This document shows positions 23,119 to 32,388 of a stretch of DNA of 64,000 bases, piece by piece (position 1 is the stretch's first letter; each line of letters begins with the position of its first letter). Position numbers and translations under genes: made by a program. Source of the stretch: Alphaproteobacteria bacterium (GTDB taxonomy: Bacteria; Pseudomonadota; Alphaproteobacteria; Micavibrionales; UBA2020). Below the pieces are notes generated by a model. It ran no database searches. It had not been told where the DNA came from and was given only the letters and a program-made list of their open reading frames with translations. The stretch is taken from the NCBI GenBank assembly GCA_016794125.1, contig JAEUKT010000001.1, forward strand, positions 310,001 to 374,000, read 5' to 3'.

Positions 23119-24369
23119 TTAATCCACGCGTTTCAGGCAGACGGTGCGGCCGGGCTTTTCCTTGGTGACTGTAACCTGCACCAGCGTGCGGTGGCCTTCG
23201 GCATCGGTGTAATACTGGTCGCCCTGTGTCACGGGTGCCTGCAGGCGTTCCTGTATGGCTTTCAGGTTTTCATGCGGCGCGGTTGCGCGGATGGCGGCAT
23301 CGAGCGCCAGTAAATTCTTCGTCGCCACAATATCTTCCCAGCCGGCCGCCAGCCCCTGCCGGGCGAGGCGCACGACATTCGTCCAGTACACCGTCTGCTG
23401 TTCCGGCTTTTTGAAAGTTTTTGCTTTTTCGGTCAGCGCCGCGATTTTCTGCGCATCGAAAGTGCCGGGATTTACGGTGAGCACGTTCACGTCCTCGTCA
23501 CGATCATGCCCGCCCTCGAGCGTCGTCAGCACATCGCCAAGCCCGGTGCCCGGCACGCTGGCGCGGATTGCCGCGTCCAGCTCGGGCACCAGCGGATTAA
23601 GCGGCGTCAGCGTCGAGCGCAGGATACGCACCGAATTCTGCCAGAAAACAAGCTTTGCGGCTTCGTCCTTGAGGACGGCGGCCTGCGCCATGAGCTGATC
23701 GAGCGATTTGCGGTTGAGTTCCACCTTAAAGCCGGAAAGGATTCCGGACGCTGTCGGCACATACAATTCAGCGCCGGGGCCCGACATGGCAAGCATGTAA
23801 AAATATACGTCCAGCATCTTGTCGAATGAATCCGCCAGATGCACCGATGCGGGCGGCGTGGGGTTCGGGTATTCTCCCAGCTGCAAATACAACGTGCCGC
23901 CAAAACGCTCCATCGTCGCGATCTCCCGCGCGTCGGCGAAACGTCCGCGGCTGCCCGCTTTTACCTTGTCGGTGCCAGCCAGCAGGAACAAAATCTCGCG
24001 CGCCTGCTGACGTATGCTGTCATCGGCGGTAAACAGGTCGATAAACGGGCGGCTCTGGAATGCCACAACGGCCTTGATCAGCGCATCCGACCCCAGCGCC
24101 TTTTGCCTTGCGGCTTCCGCGCGCAGGCCGGGCATCGATTTCAGCGGCGGCAGGTCGGGCAGCAGCATCGCCTCCGAAGATATCAGCGGGGGCACCACGA
24201 CGCTTTGCGGCGGCGGCAGCACGATCGATTTTGGCAGCGGCGGCGGCAACTCGTCATAACATTCGTCGAAACCCGATGGGTGAGCGTAGAATGAATAATA
24301 AATATACGCAGCCATGCCCGAAACAAGCACAAGCGCGCAGATGACGGCAATGACGGACGACCTTTTCAC
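23119..24369 (-). CDS. Membrane-anchored periplasmic protein with internal duplication
   Basis: A 416-residue protein with one N-terminal hydrophobic helix (VIAVICALVLVSGMAAYIYY) that should anchor it to the inner membrane, then a Pro-rich linker (LPPPLPKSIVLPPP), then a mainly helical soluble part. Two segments repeat each other: VFWQNSVRILRSTLTPLNPL with LDAAIRASVPGTGLGDV, and VYWTNVVRLARQGLAAGWED with LDAAIRATAPHENLKAI. The family is unknown. Start is GTG at 24367-24369. It is convergent with the dioxygenase gene and downstream of another unknown on the same strand. Confidence 0.65.
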   Translation of the reverse strand: MKRSSVIAVICALVLVSGMAAYIYYSFYAHPSGFDECYDELPPPLPKSIVLPPPQSVVVPPLISSEAMLLPDLPPLKSMPGLRAEAARQKALGSDALIKAVVAFQSRPFIDLFTADDSIRQQAREILFLLAGTDKVKAGSRGRFADAREIATMERFGGTLYLQLGEYPNPTPPASVHLADSFDKMLDVYFYMLAMSGPGAELYVPTASGILSGFKVELNRKSLDQLMAQAAVLKDEAAKLVFWQNSVRILRSTLTPLNPLVPELDAAIRASVPGTGLGDVLTTLEGGHDRDEDVNVLTVNPGTFDAQKIAALTEKAKTFKKPEQQTVYWTNVVRLARQGLAAGWEDIVATKNLLALDAAIRATAPHENLKAIQERLQAPVTQGDQYYTDAEGHRTLVQVTVTKEKPGRTVCLKRVD

Positions 24370-24446
24370 GCCACAAGTCTAGCGAATTTAGGCCGTCAAG
24401 CAACTGAAATATCAGGCTTTAAAAATAGAGCATCCGAAGCAGTAGA

Positions 24447-24860
24447 TTACTTCTTCTTGCCCTTTGACCCGCCGCCCTTCTGGGCCGCGGCCAGCGCGCG
24501 CATGGTGTCGATATGCTTTTGCGAGGTGGCGCCCGGGCGGCTGACCGCCCCGTCAGGCTGGCCGAAGGCGACGCTGTCCGCGCCGGCCTTCAATGCGCCC
24601 AGCATCGCGCCACCGAATTCGCCGGCCTGTTTAACGGCGACTTTCTTTGTGCCCGGCGGCACTTTCTTCGCGCTTTCAGGTGCCGCGACATGGTTGATCG
24701 CATGGGTGATGATGCTTTGCAGGTGCGGCGTGACAAGGCCGAACAGCAGGCTCTGGTCTTTTTCCATCCATTGCAGCAGCAGGCGCTGTGCCTTCAGGTG
24801 GTTGCCATTCGATTTTTCCAGCGCATCTTTCACGCGCGACATCGCATATTCACGGCTCAT
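24447..24860 (-). CDS. Uncharacterised small protein downstream of mfd
   Basis: A 137-residue soluble protein. The first 60 residues look helical and conserved in style (YAMSRVKDALEKSNGNHLKA, QRLLLQWMEKDQSLLFGLVT); the rest is low complexity, ending in a basic Gly/Lys tail (AAQKGGGSKGKKK) that could bind nucleic acid. It begins 49 bp after the mfd stop, on the same strand, so it may share its transcript. I do not recognise the family. Confidence 0.6.
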   Translation of the reverse strand: MSREYAMSRVKDALEKSNGNHLKAQRLLLQWMEKDQSLLFGLVTPHLQSIITHAINHVAAPESAKKVPPGTKKVAVKQAGEFGGAMLGALKAGADSVAFGQPDGAVSRPGATSQKHIDTMRALAAAQKGGGSKGKKK

Positions 24861-24909
24861 GAAAACCTCCCCTGTTCTGCGTTCAGCATGGCATATCCTC
24901 TGATAAAAC

Positions 24910-27900
24910 TCAAACGAGGGCAGCCAGTTCCTTCATGATCTTATGGACACCGCGCACCCGTACCGGCAGGTCGTCCCAGGGGCGCATAAAGACCAGTTTT
25001 TGGTCTTCCGGCCGAATCTTCGCTGTGCCGGTCTGTTTCTGGATATATTGTACCAGTTTCGGCAGGTCGATCTTGCAACTGCGGTGGAAGGCCAGCACCG
25101 CACCCTTCGGCCCCGCATCCACGCGCTCCACCCCTGCCGTACGGCAGAGCTGCTTGATTTCGACAAGGTCGAGCAGGTTTTCGACATCCTTCGGCAGCGG
25201 GCCGAAACGGTCGATGAGTTCCGCCGCAAACGCTTCGATCTCGGCTCGGTCGGCCAGCGCCGCGATGCGGCGGTAAATCGACAGGCGCAGGTTGAGGTCG
25301 GGGATATACCCCTCCGGAATGACGACGGCCATGCCGAGGTTGATGGTCGGCGCCCAATGGTCGCTCGACTGGATTTCCGTCAGTCCGTCGCGCGCGGCGG
25401 CGACCGCCTCCTCCAGCATCTGCTGGTAAAGTTCGACGCCGATTTCGCGGATATGGCCGGACTGTTCCTCGCCCAGCAAATTACCCGCGCCGCGAATATC
25501 AAGGTCATGCGATGCCAGCTGGAAACCCGCACCCAGCTGGTCCAGCTGTTCGATGGCATGGAGCCGTTGCTCCGCCGTCTTGGTCAGTTTCTTGTCCTGC
25601 GCGAAGGTAAGATACGCATAGGCGCGCTGTTTCGCCCGCCCGATGCGCCCGCGCAGCTGGTACAGCTGCGCAAGGCCGAACATTTCGGCGCGGTGGATGA
25701 TCATCGTGTTCGCGTTCGGGATGTCGAGGCCGGATTCGACGATGGTGGTCGAGAGCAGGATGTCATACGCGCCCTCATAGAAGGCCGTCATCTTGTCTTC
25801 CAACTCCTCCGGCGTCATCTGGCCATGCGCCACGACGACCTTCAATTCCGGCACCAGCGTTTTCAACCGGTCCTCGACTTCTTCCAGGTCGGAAATGCGC
25901 GGACAGACATAGAAGCTTTGCCCGCCGCGATAATGTTCGCGCATCAATGCATCGCGCAGCACGACTGGGTCATAGGGCAGCACAAAAGTTTTCACCGCAA
26001 GGCGGTCGATCGGCGCGGTGGTAATGAGGCTCAATTCCCGTACGCCCGACAGTGCCATTTGCAGCGTGCGCGGGATAGGCGTGGCGGTGAGCGTCAGGAC
26101 GTGCAGATTATCCTTCAACGCCTTGATCTTTTCCTTCTGCTTCACGCCGAATTTCTGTTCTTCATCGACCACAAGCAGGGCAAGGTTGGAGAACTTGATT
26201 TTTTCGGATAACAGCGCGTGGGTACCAACGAGGATATTGATATCCCCCTTCTCTACGCCGACACGCACCTGCTCCGCCTCCCGCCCCGTCACGAAGCGCG
26301 ACAGCAGGCCGACGCGGATGGGAAAACCATGAAAGCGACGCGAGAACCCCTGATAATGCTGGCGTGCCAGCAGCGTCGTCGGCGCGATCACCGCGACCTG
26401 ATAACCCGCAAGCGCGGTGACAGCAGCCGCGCGCATGGCGACTTCCGTCTTGCCGAAACCCACATCGCCGCAGACAAGACGGTCCATCGCCATATCCTTG
26501 TCGAGGTCTTCTAGCACGTCGAGGATCGCGCGCTGCTGGTCTTCGGTTTCGGGATAGGGGAAACCGGCGGAGAATTTCTCGTAACTGCCGTCATGCACAT
26601 GGATCGGCTCCGTCTTGCGCAGAATGCGCAGCGCCGCGACCTTCAGCAATTCATTGGCAAGGATCAGCAGGTCGCGCTTGACCCGTGCCTTGCGCGCCTG
26701 CCAGGCGGAACCGCCAAGTTTATCCAGCACCGCCCCCGCTTCGGCCGAACCATAGCGCGACAGCACGTCGAGGTTTTCGACCGGTACGAACAGCTTGTCG
26801 CCGCCGGCATAGATCAGCTTCAGACAGTCATGCGGAATGCCGTCGACAACGACGGTTTCAAGGCTGTCGTATTTGCCGATACCGTGATCTTCGTGGACGA
26901 CGTAATCGCCCTCGTGCAGCTGGCTGATTTCGAAAACGAAGGCGTCGCTTTTCTTTTTCTTCTTCGTCGTGCGGCTCAGGCGGTCGCCCAGCATGTCCTG
27001 TTCGGTCAGCACCAGCATATCGTCGGTTTCAAACCCGCGCTCCAGCCCCAGCACGGTGATGCCCACGGTTTTTGCGTCCAGCTTTTCCGGACTGTCGATA
27101 TGTTCTGTTTTCAGCCCGTGTTCGGCGAAAATCGTCTGCAGACGGTCGGCAGCACCATTGCTGTAAGCTGCCAGCAATACCTTTTTGCCGCTGCCGGAAA
27201 CTTTTTCGATATGCTCGCGGATCACGCCGTAGATATCGGCATTAGGCAGCGCGCGGATATCGCCGAAATCGCGGCTTTTGCGCGCGCCGCCGTCCTTTTG
27301 CCCGGGTGCCGGGTTGAACGGCGACAGGTCGTAAACGTCATGTTCTCGCAACCGCACTTCCCATTCCGACTGCGGCAGGTACAGGCTGTCCATCGGCACG
27401 GGACGATAGGCGGCTGCGTGATTGTCACCCTTTTTCCGGTTGGCGCTTTCGGCTTCCTGCATCGTGCGGCGTGCCTGATACAAGTCATCGACGGCCTTCA
27501 GGCGTTCGATATGCGCGTGTTCCACCTGATAATCCAGCGTCACGGTCGCATCGGGCGCGTAATCGAACAGCGTATCCAGCTGGCCGTAGTAAAGCGGCAG
27601 CCAATGTTCCATGCCCGCATATTTGCGGCCTTCGCTGATGGCTTCATAAAGGGGATCATCATCGCGCACCGTGCCAAAGGTTTCGCGGTAGCCGGAACGG
27701 AAACGCGCGATATTTTCCTCGGTCAGCAGCGCTTCGGATACGGGATAGAGCGTCAGCTCGTCGCGCTCCTCCGTCGTGCGCTGGCTCAGCGCGTCAAAGG
27801 CGCGGATGTTTTCGATCTCGTCGCCGAAGGTATCGATGCGCAAGGGGTCGGGCGAGCCGGAAGGAAAAATATCGATCAGACTGCCGCGGATGGCGTATTC

Positions 27901-28386
27901 GCCAGCTTCGCGCACGGTTTCGGTACGGTGATAACCGTTGGCCGTCATGAAGGCCTGCATCTGCGCCATATCAAGATCTTCGCCCTTGCGCGCGCTGAAC
28001 ACAGAATTTTTCAGGATGTCGCGCGGCGGTACGCGCTGCCCGACGGATGAAACGGTTGTCAGGATGATCAGCGGCGTGCCTTGCTTGCGATGCAGCAGGC
28101 GCGACAGCGTACGCAGGCGTTCGCCCACAACATCAGACGTCGGCGAGATACGGTCATAGGGCAGGCAATCCCAGGCGGGGAAGCGCAAGACTTCGACACC
28201 TTCGCCAAAAAACCGCAAGCCTTCGGAAATTTCCTCGAATCGCAGGTCATCGGAGCAGACATGGAGCACCGGCGCCCGGCTCTCGCGCGCGAGCCTGGCC
28301 AGCAAAACGGAATCGTATCCCTCCGGTACGCCAAAAAGGGGGTACCGTTGCGGTTTTTCCTTCAGCTTGGGACTGCTGGTCGTCAT
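24910..28386 (-). CDS. mfd: Transcription-repair coupling factor Mfd
   Basis: A 1158-residue ATP-dependent translocase, of usual family length, that removes RNA polymerase stalled at DNA lesions and recruits UvrA. Order: UvrB-like N-terminal region (DRISPTSDVVGERLRTLSRL); the RNA-polymerase-interacting module around GDYVVHEDHGIGKYDSLETV; helicase domain with Walker A GDVGFGKTEVAM, DEEQ box VVDEEQKFGVKQ and motif III TLTATPIPRTLQ; second RecA-like lobe with STTIVESGLDIPNAN and QLRGRIGR; and the C-terminal regulatory domain. It lies downstream of sdhE on the same strand, a common alphaproteobacterial arrangement. Confidence 0.97.
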   Translation of the reverse strand: MTTSSPKLKEKPQRYPLFGVPEGYDSVLLARLARESRAPVLHVCSDDLRFEEISEGLRFFGEGVEVLRFPAWDCLPYDRISPTSDVVGERLRTLSRLLHRKQGTPLIILTTVSSVGQRVPPRDILKNSVFSARKGEDLDMAQMQAFMTANGYHRTETVREAGEYAIRGSLIDIFPSGSPDPLRIDTFGDEIENIRAFDALSQRTTEERDELTLYPVSEALLTEENIARFRSGYRETFGTVRDDDPLYEAISEGRKYAGMEHWLPLYYGQLDTLFDYAPDATVTLDYQVEHAHIERLKAVDDLYQARRTMQEAESANRKKGDNHAAAYRPVPMDSLYLPQSEWEVRLREHDVYDLSPFNPAPGQKDGGARKSRDFGDIRALPNADIYGVIREHIEKVSGSGKKVLLAAYSNGAADRLQTIFAEHGLKTEHIDSPEKLDAKTVGITVLGLERGFETDDMLVLTEQDMLGDRLSRTTKKKKKSDAFVFEISQLHEGDYVVHEDHGIGKYDSLETVVVDGIPHDCLKLIYAGGDKLFVPVENLDVLSRYGSAEAGAVLDKLGGSAWQARKARVKRDLLILANELLKVAALRILRKTEPIHVHDGSYEKFSAGFPYPETEDQQRAILDVLEDLDKDMAMDRLVCGDVGFGKTEVAMRAAAVTALAGYQVAVIAPTTLLARQHYQGFSRRFHGFPIRVGLLSRFVTGREAEQVRVGVEKGDINILVGTHALLSEKIKFSNLALLVVDEEQKFGVKQKEKIKALKDNLHVLTLTATPIPRTLQMALSGVRELSLITTAPIDRLAVKTFVLPYDPVVLRDALMREHYRGGQSFYVCPRISDLEEVEDRLKTLVPELKVVVAHGQMTPEELEDKMTAFYEGAYDILLSTTIVESGLDIPNANTMIIHRAEMFGLAQLYQLRGRIGRAKQRAYAYLTFAQDKKLTKTAEQRLHAIEQLDQLGAGFQLASHDLDIRGAGNLLGEEQSGHIREIGVELYQQMLEEAVAAARDGLTEIQSSDHWAPTINLGMAVVIPEGYIPDLNLRLSIYRRIAALADRAEIEAFAAELIDRFGPLPKDVENLLDLVEIKQLCRTAGVERVDAGPKGAVLAFHRSCKIDLPKLVQYIQKQTGTAKIRPEDQKLVFMRPWDDLPVRVRGVHKIMKELAALV

Positions 28387-28434
28387 ATCAATCCCTGTGG
28401 GTTTATTCCCCGCCTTTGCGGGTCGCCATTCGTA

Positions 28435-28713
28435 TCATTTACCGGCGTAAAACGCCAATAAAAGCCGCACAACGGCGTTATCCTCGGCGGGCGGCACGGG
28501 CTCTGCACCTGTTATCCAGTTATATATGTCAGGGTCGCTGTTATTCAAAAAACGGTCATAGGCGGCGAGGTCATCGGTCCCGAAACCCGCCAGATGGGCA
28601 TCGGCGAAGCGGCCCAGCAGCAAATCGACCTCCCGCGTGCCGCGATGCCAGCTGCGAAAGCCCAACTGCTTGCGTTTTATGGATATATTGTCCTCTGGAC
28701 CGGTTTCGTGCAT
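28435..28713 (-). CDS. sdhE: FAD assembly factor SdhE
   Basis: A 92-residue member of the SdhE/SDHAF2 family (formerly DUF339), which promotes covalent FAD attachment to succinate dehydrogenase. The signature RSWHRGTREVDLLLGRF contains the functional RGxxE motif, followed by DDLAAYDRFLNNSDPDIYNW. The ATG at 28711-28713 is preferred; an upstream TTG would add seven residues. It is the first gene before mfd on this strand, and only 29 bp separate it from the divergent membrane-protein gene, so their promoters must overlap or lie inside coding DNA. Confidence 0.9.
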   Translation of the reverse strand: MHETGPEDNISIKRKQLGFRSWHRGTREVDLLLGRFADAHLAGFGTDDLAAYDRFLNNSDPDIYNWITGAEPVPPAEDNAVVRLLLAFYAGK

Positions 28714-28742
28714 ATTCAACCTGTTCAATTTCAAGGATCACA

Positions 28743-29354
28743 ATGATGTCCGACAAAAATTTCTTCAAGGATAATTTCGTCCTGATTATCGGCCTCGCCC
28801 TGCCCGTGGTGCTGATGGTCGCCTTCATGATCGTCGCCAGCATGCCCCAGAAAATGGGCGCGCCGCCGAAATACGACCTGATTTTCTGGACCAGCGACTA
28901 TTCCTACAACAAGCAGCGCCCTGTCAACGTGTCGCTGACCGTTCAGGACGGCGTGCTGAAGGCGCAATATACCAAAGTTCCCGACCCCAAATACCCGAAC
29001 AGCCAATGGATCAAGCTGTACCAGTTCGAGGCAAAAACGCAGACCGTCCGCCAGCTGGAATTCGGCGATCCCTATGACATGGACAAGATCGACCCGTCGC
29101 GCGAAGACACGGTGGAAGCAACCAAAGGCCTGAAGCTCGACACCACCCTGAAATCGCCGGACGGTTTCGAACTGACGGCGGAAAACTACCGCCGTTACGG
29201 TCTGGTGAATGAAATCTTCGGCAGTTGGCGCAATGATTACAACATGAAGCTGCGCAACGGCTTGACCGCCGTGCCGCTGAAAACCGGCAACGCCAGCGAA
29301 ACCTTTTACACCGGCACGACCAATTTTGTCGGCTGGGTGACGGGGACGAATTAA
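28743..29354 (+). CDS. Single-pass membrane-anchored uncharacterised protein
   Basis: A 203-residue protein with one N-terminal membrane helix (FVLIIGLALPVVLMVAFMIV) and an exposed, mostly beta soluble domain (YDLIFWTSDYSYNKQRPVNV, SLTVQDGVLKAQYTKV). The start is ATG 28743 or the adjacent ATG 28746, with AAGGA correctly placed; the much longer upstream open frame has no support. It is followed one base later by a polytopic membrane protein, so the two likely form a complex. The family is not recognised. Confidence 0.65.
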   Translation: MMSDKNFFKDNFVLIIGLALPVVLMVAFMIVASMPQKMGAPPKYDLIFWTSDYSYNKQRPVNVSLTVQDGVLKAQYTKVPDPKYPNSQWIKLYQFEAKTQTVRQLEFGDPYDMDKIDPSREDTVEATKGLKLDTTLKSPDGFELTAENYRRYGLVNEIFGSWRNDYNMKLRNGLTAVPLKTGNASETFYTGTTNFVGWVTGTN

Positions 29355-29355
29355 C

Positions 29356-30294
29356 ATGACCGCAAAACAGGATGCCCTTGTCGAAGTCGTCGATATCATC
29401 AAGCGCCACGGGCTGACGCTGGAGGAAGTCTATGCAGCCCTGCAAAACACCACCGAATTCAAGGCGGCGAAATCCAGCAGCCTGCTGATGCGCATTTTCG
29501 GGTACCTTGGCGGGCTGTTCGTCATTTCGGGCGTCGCCACCTTTATCGGCATGCAATGGAACGATATGGGTTCTATCGGCCAGATCATGTGCACGCTGGG
29601 CATCGGTTTCTGCATGTTCATCGCGGCACTGACCTGCTCGACGAACGACAAGCTGGAAATGGCGGCAACGCCCCTGTTCCTGCTGGCGGCCGTGTTGCAG
29701 CCGATGGGCATCGCGGTTGTGATGGATATTTTCTCCAGCGGCGGCAACCCCGCGCATGGCGTGCTGTTCCTGACCGGTATCATGATGATACAGCAGGGCT
29801 GCGCCTTCGTCGCCAAGGACCGCACGGTGCTGGCATTTACGACGCTGGTGTTTTCAGGCCTGTTCCTGTTCACCGCGCTTGACCTGCTGGAGATACCAGC
29901 CAAGCTGATCGGCATCGTGATGGGTACGTCCCTCACCTGTATCGGCTGGAGCCTTGATAAATCGAAGCACAAGCCGCTGGCATGGATCTGCTATCTTGCG
30001 GGTACCTGCATGGTCTTGTGCGCGGCGGCGGATGTGCTGCGCGACACGCCGTTCGAAATCCTGTTCCTCGGCCTGTCCTGCGGCGTTATTTTCCTGTCGA
30101 CTGTGGCGCGCAGCCGGACATTGTTGGTCGTCGGCACGATCGCGCTGCTGGGTTATGTGGGGTATTTCATGGAGAAATATTTTGGCGGATTGCTGGCAGG
30201 GCCGATCGGCCTGATACTGGTCGGCGTGATGCTGATCGGCGCGGGCGTTGCCGCCGTGAAGGTGAACAACAAGTACATCAAGCAAAAAGGATAA
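29356..30294 (+). CDS. Polytopic membrane protein, DUF2157-like
   Basis: A 312-residue protein with a soluble N-terminal helix pair (ALVEVVDIIKRHGLTLEEVY) and eight or nine membrane helices beginning LMRIFGYLGGLFVISGVATF. The layout of a short cytoplasmic head followed by many helices with small loops resembles DUF2157-type proteins, but the match is by eye. It is tightly spaced with the gene before it (1 base) and recG after it (3 bases), giving a three-gene operon ending in recG. The function is unknown. Confidence 0.6.
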   Translation: MTAKQDALVEVVDIIKRHGLTLEEVYAALQNTTEFKAAKSSSLLMRIFGYLGGLFVISGVATFIGMQWNDMGSIGQIMCTLGIGFCMFIAALTCSTNDKLEMAATPLFLLAAVLQPMGIAVVMDIFSSGGNPAHGVLFLTGIMMIQQGCAFVAKDRTVLAFTTLVFSGLFLFTALDLLEIPAKLIGIVMGTSLTCIGWSLDKSKHKPLAWICYLAGTCMVLCAAADVLRDTPFEILFLGLSCGVIFLSTVARSRTLLVVGTIALLGYVGYFMEKYFGGLLAGPIGLILVGVMLIGAGVAAVKVNNKYIKQKG

Positions 30295-30297
30295 GGC

Positions 30298-32388
30298 GTG
30301 ACGGGGCGGCCCTTTATCCTCGACCCGCTCTTTCAGGCCGTCAAAACCGTGCCGGGCGTGGGGCCACGCATGAGCAAGCTGCTGGAAAAGGTGGCGGGCC
30401 CCCGTGTCTCCGACCTGTACTGGCACCTGCCCGCCGGTGTCATCGACCGCCGTTTTTCGCCGAAACTGCGCGACCTGATCGGCGTGGCGGAGGCGGTGGC
30501 GACCGTCACCATCCGTATCGAGGGGCATTTCCCGCCCAAGCGCCCCGGCCTGCCCTATCGCATCAAGGGCACGGACGGCACGGGCTGGATCGACCTGACA
30601 TTCTTCCATGCGCAGGGCGATTATCTGGAGGTGCAATTCCCCGTTGGCGAAGACCGCGTGGTGAGCGGCCGCATCGAGCATTACAACGGGTTGCTGCAAA
30701 TGCCGCATCCCGATTACGTGACAACACCCGAAACCGCGAACCAAATCCCCGCCATCGAGGCCGTATATCCGCTGACCGCCGGACTGACCCAAAAAATGTC
30801 GGCCAAGATCATGCGCGCGGCTCTGGCGAAAATTCCCGTGCTGGATGAATGGCTGGACCCGGCCTATCAGGCGCGCGAACAAATGCCGCGCTGGCACGAA
30901 GCGATCCAGCAGGCGCATAACCCCGCCGATGCGGAAGGCATATCGCCGGAACACCCCGCGCGCCGCCGCCTTGCCTATGACGAATTGCTGGCGAACCAAT
31001 TGACGATGGCGCTGATGCGGGTGAACCAGCGGCAGCAAAAGGGCCGCGCGCTGGCGGGGGACGAGGCGCTGTTCCAGAAGGCGCTCGGCGCATTTCCGTT
31101 CGATCTGACGAATTCGCAAAAATCCGCCGTCGCGCAAATCCGCGAAGACCTGCAAAAGCCCCTGCGTATGCACCGCCTGTTGCAGGGCGATGTGGGCAGC
31201 GGCAAGACGGCCGTCGCCTTCCTCGCCATGATCCACGCCATCGGCAGCGGATGTCAGGCCGCCATCATGGCACCCACCGAAATCCTTGCAAGGCAGCACG
31301 AAAAAACCGTCGGCGCGCTGGCGGCAAAAATCGGACTGAAGGTTGTGACGCTGACAGGCCGCGACAAGGGCAAGTCACGCAGCGCCATCCTTGAAGCGAT
31401 TGCCGACGGGTCGGCACATATCGTGATCGGCACCCATGCGCTGTTTCAGGAAGATGTTGTTTTCAAGGATCTCGCCCTTGTCATCATCGACGAACAGCAC
31501 AGGTTTGGCGTGCATCAACGCCTGCTGCTCAGCGAAAAAGGGCAGACCGCCGATATGCTGGTGATGACGGCAACGCCCATCCCGCGCACCCTCACCCTCA
31601 CCGTCTATGGCGATATGGAGGTGAGCATATTGAGCGAGAAACCGGCAGGCCGCCAGCCCATCGACACAAGGCTGGTGTCGGACGAACGCATCGAGGAAGT
31701 GCTGCAGGGTTTGCAGCGCAAGATCGAAACGGGCGACCGCATTTACTGGGTCTGCCCGCTGGTCGAGGAATCGGAAAAGCTCGACCTTGCCGCCGCCGAA
31801 GAACGCTTTGCGATGATGAGCCACCGCTTCAAGCGCGTCGGCCTGCTGCACGGGCGCATGAAGCCCGCCGAAAAAGACGCGGTGATGGAAAAATTCGCCA
31901 AGGGCGAGCTCGATATCCTCGTCTCCACGACCGTCATCGAGGTCGGCGTGGATGTTCCGGAGGCGACCGTGATGGTGATCGAACATGCCGAACGCTTCGG
32001 CCTTGCCCAACTGCACCAGCTGCGCGGGCGCATCGGGCGCGGATCGGGAAAATCGGTCTGCATCCTGCTCTATAATTCCAAGCTCAGCGAGATCGCGAAA
32101 AAACGCCTTTCTACTATCCGCGACTCCGAAGACGGCTTTTTCATTTCCGAACAGGATTTGAAACTGCGCGGCGCGGGCGAGATGCTGGGCACGCGCCAGA
32201 GCGGACTGCCCGAATTCCGCCTCGCCCATCCCGAATTCCATGCCGACCTGATACAAACCGCGTTCGACGACGCGCGCCTGATGCTCGACCGCGACCCGCA
32301 ATTGCTGTCGGAACGCGGGCTTGCGCTGCGCACCCTGCTTTATCTGTTCGAGCGGGACACGGCGATCAAGTATTTGCGGTCGGGATAA
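30298..32388 (+). CDS. recG: ATP-dependent DNA helicase RecG
   Basis: A 696-residue SF2 helicase that remodels stalled replication forks and branched DNA. The wedge/OB domain is N-terminal (VPGVGPRMSKLLEKVAGPRV, then ATVTIRIEGHFPP). Walker A GDVGSGKTAVAFLAM, DEQH box IIDEQHRFGVHQR, TATPIPRTLTLT, STTVIEVGVDVPEAT and QLRGRIGRGSG follow, and the TRG-type C-terminus holds DLKLRGAGEMLGTRQSG. The start is GTG at 30298, three bases after the preceding stop. It ends exactly where the convergent FliL-like gene ends. Confidence 0.96.
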   Translation: MTGRPFILDPLFQAVKTVPGVGPRMSKLLEKVAGPRVSDLYWHLPAGVIDRRFSPKLRDLIGVAEAVATVTIRIEGHFPPKRPGLPYRIKGTDGTGWIDLTFFHAQGDYLEVQFPVGEDRVVSGRIEHYNGLLQMPHPDYVTTPETANQIPAIEAVYPLTAGLTQKMSAKIMRAALAKIPVLDEWLDPAYQAREQMPRWHEAIQQAHNPADAEGISPEHPARRRLAYDELLANQLTMALMRVNQRQQKGRALAGDEALFQKALGAFPFDLTNSQKSAVAQIREDLQKPLRMHRLLQGDVGSGKTAVAFLAMIHAIGSGCQAAIMAPTEILARQHEKTVGALAAKIGLKVVTLTGRDKGKSRSAILEAIADGSAHIVIGTHALFQEDVVFKDLALVIIDEQHRFGVHQRLLLSEKGQTADMLVMTATPIPRTLTLTVYGDMEVSILSEKPAGRQPIDTRLVSDERIEEVLQGLQRKIETGDRIYWVCPLVEESEKLDLAAAEERFAMMSHRFKRVGLLHGRMKPAEKDAVMEKFAKGELDILVSTTVIEVGVDVPEATVMVIEHAERFGLAQLHQLRGRIGRGSGKSVCILLYNSKLSEIAKKRLSTIRDSEDGFFISEQDLKLRGAGEMLGTRQSGLPEFRLAHPEFHADLIQTAFDDARLMLDRDPQLLSERGLALRTLLYLFERDTAIKYLRSG

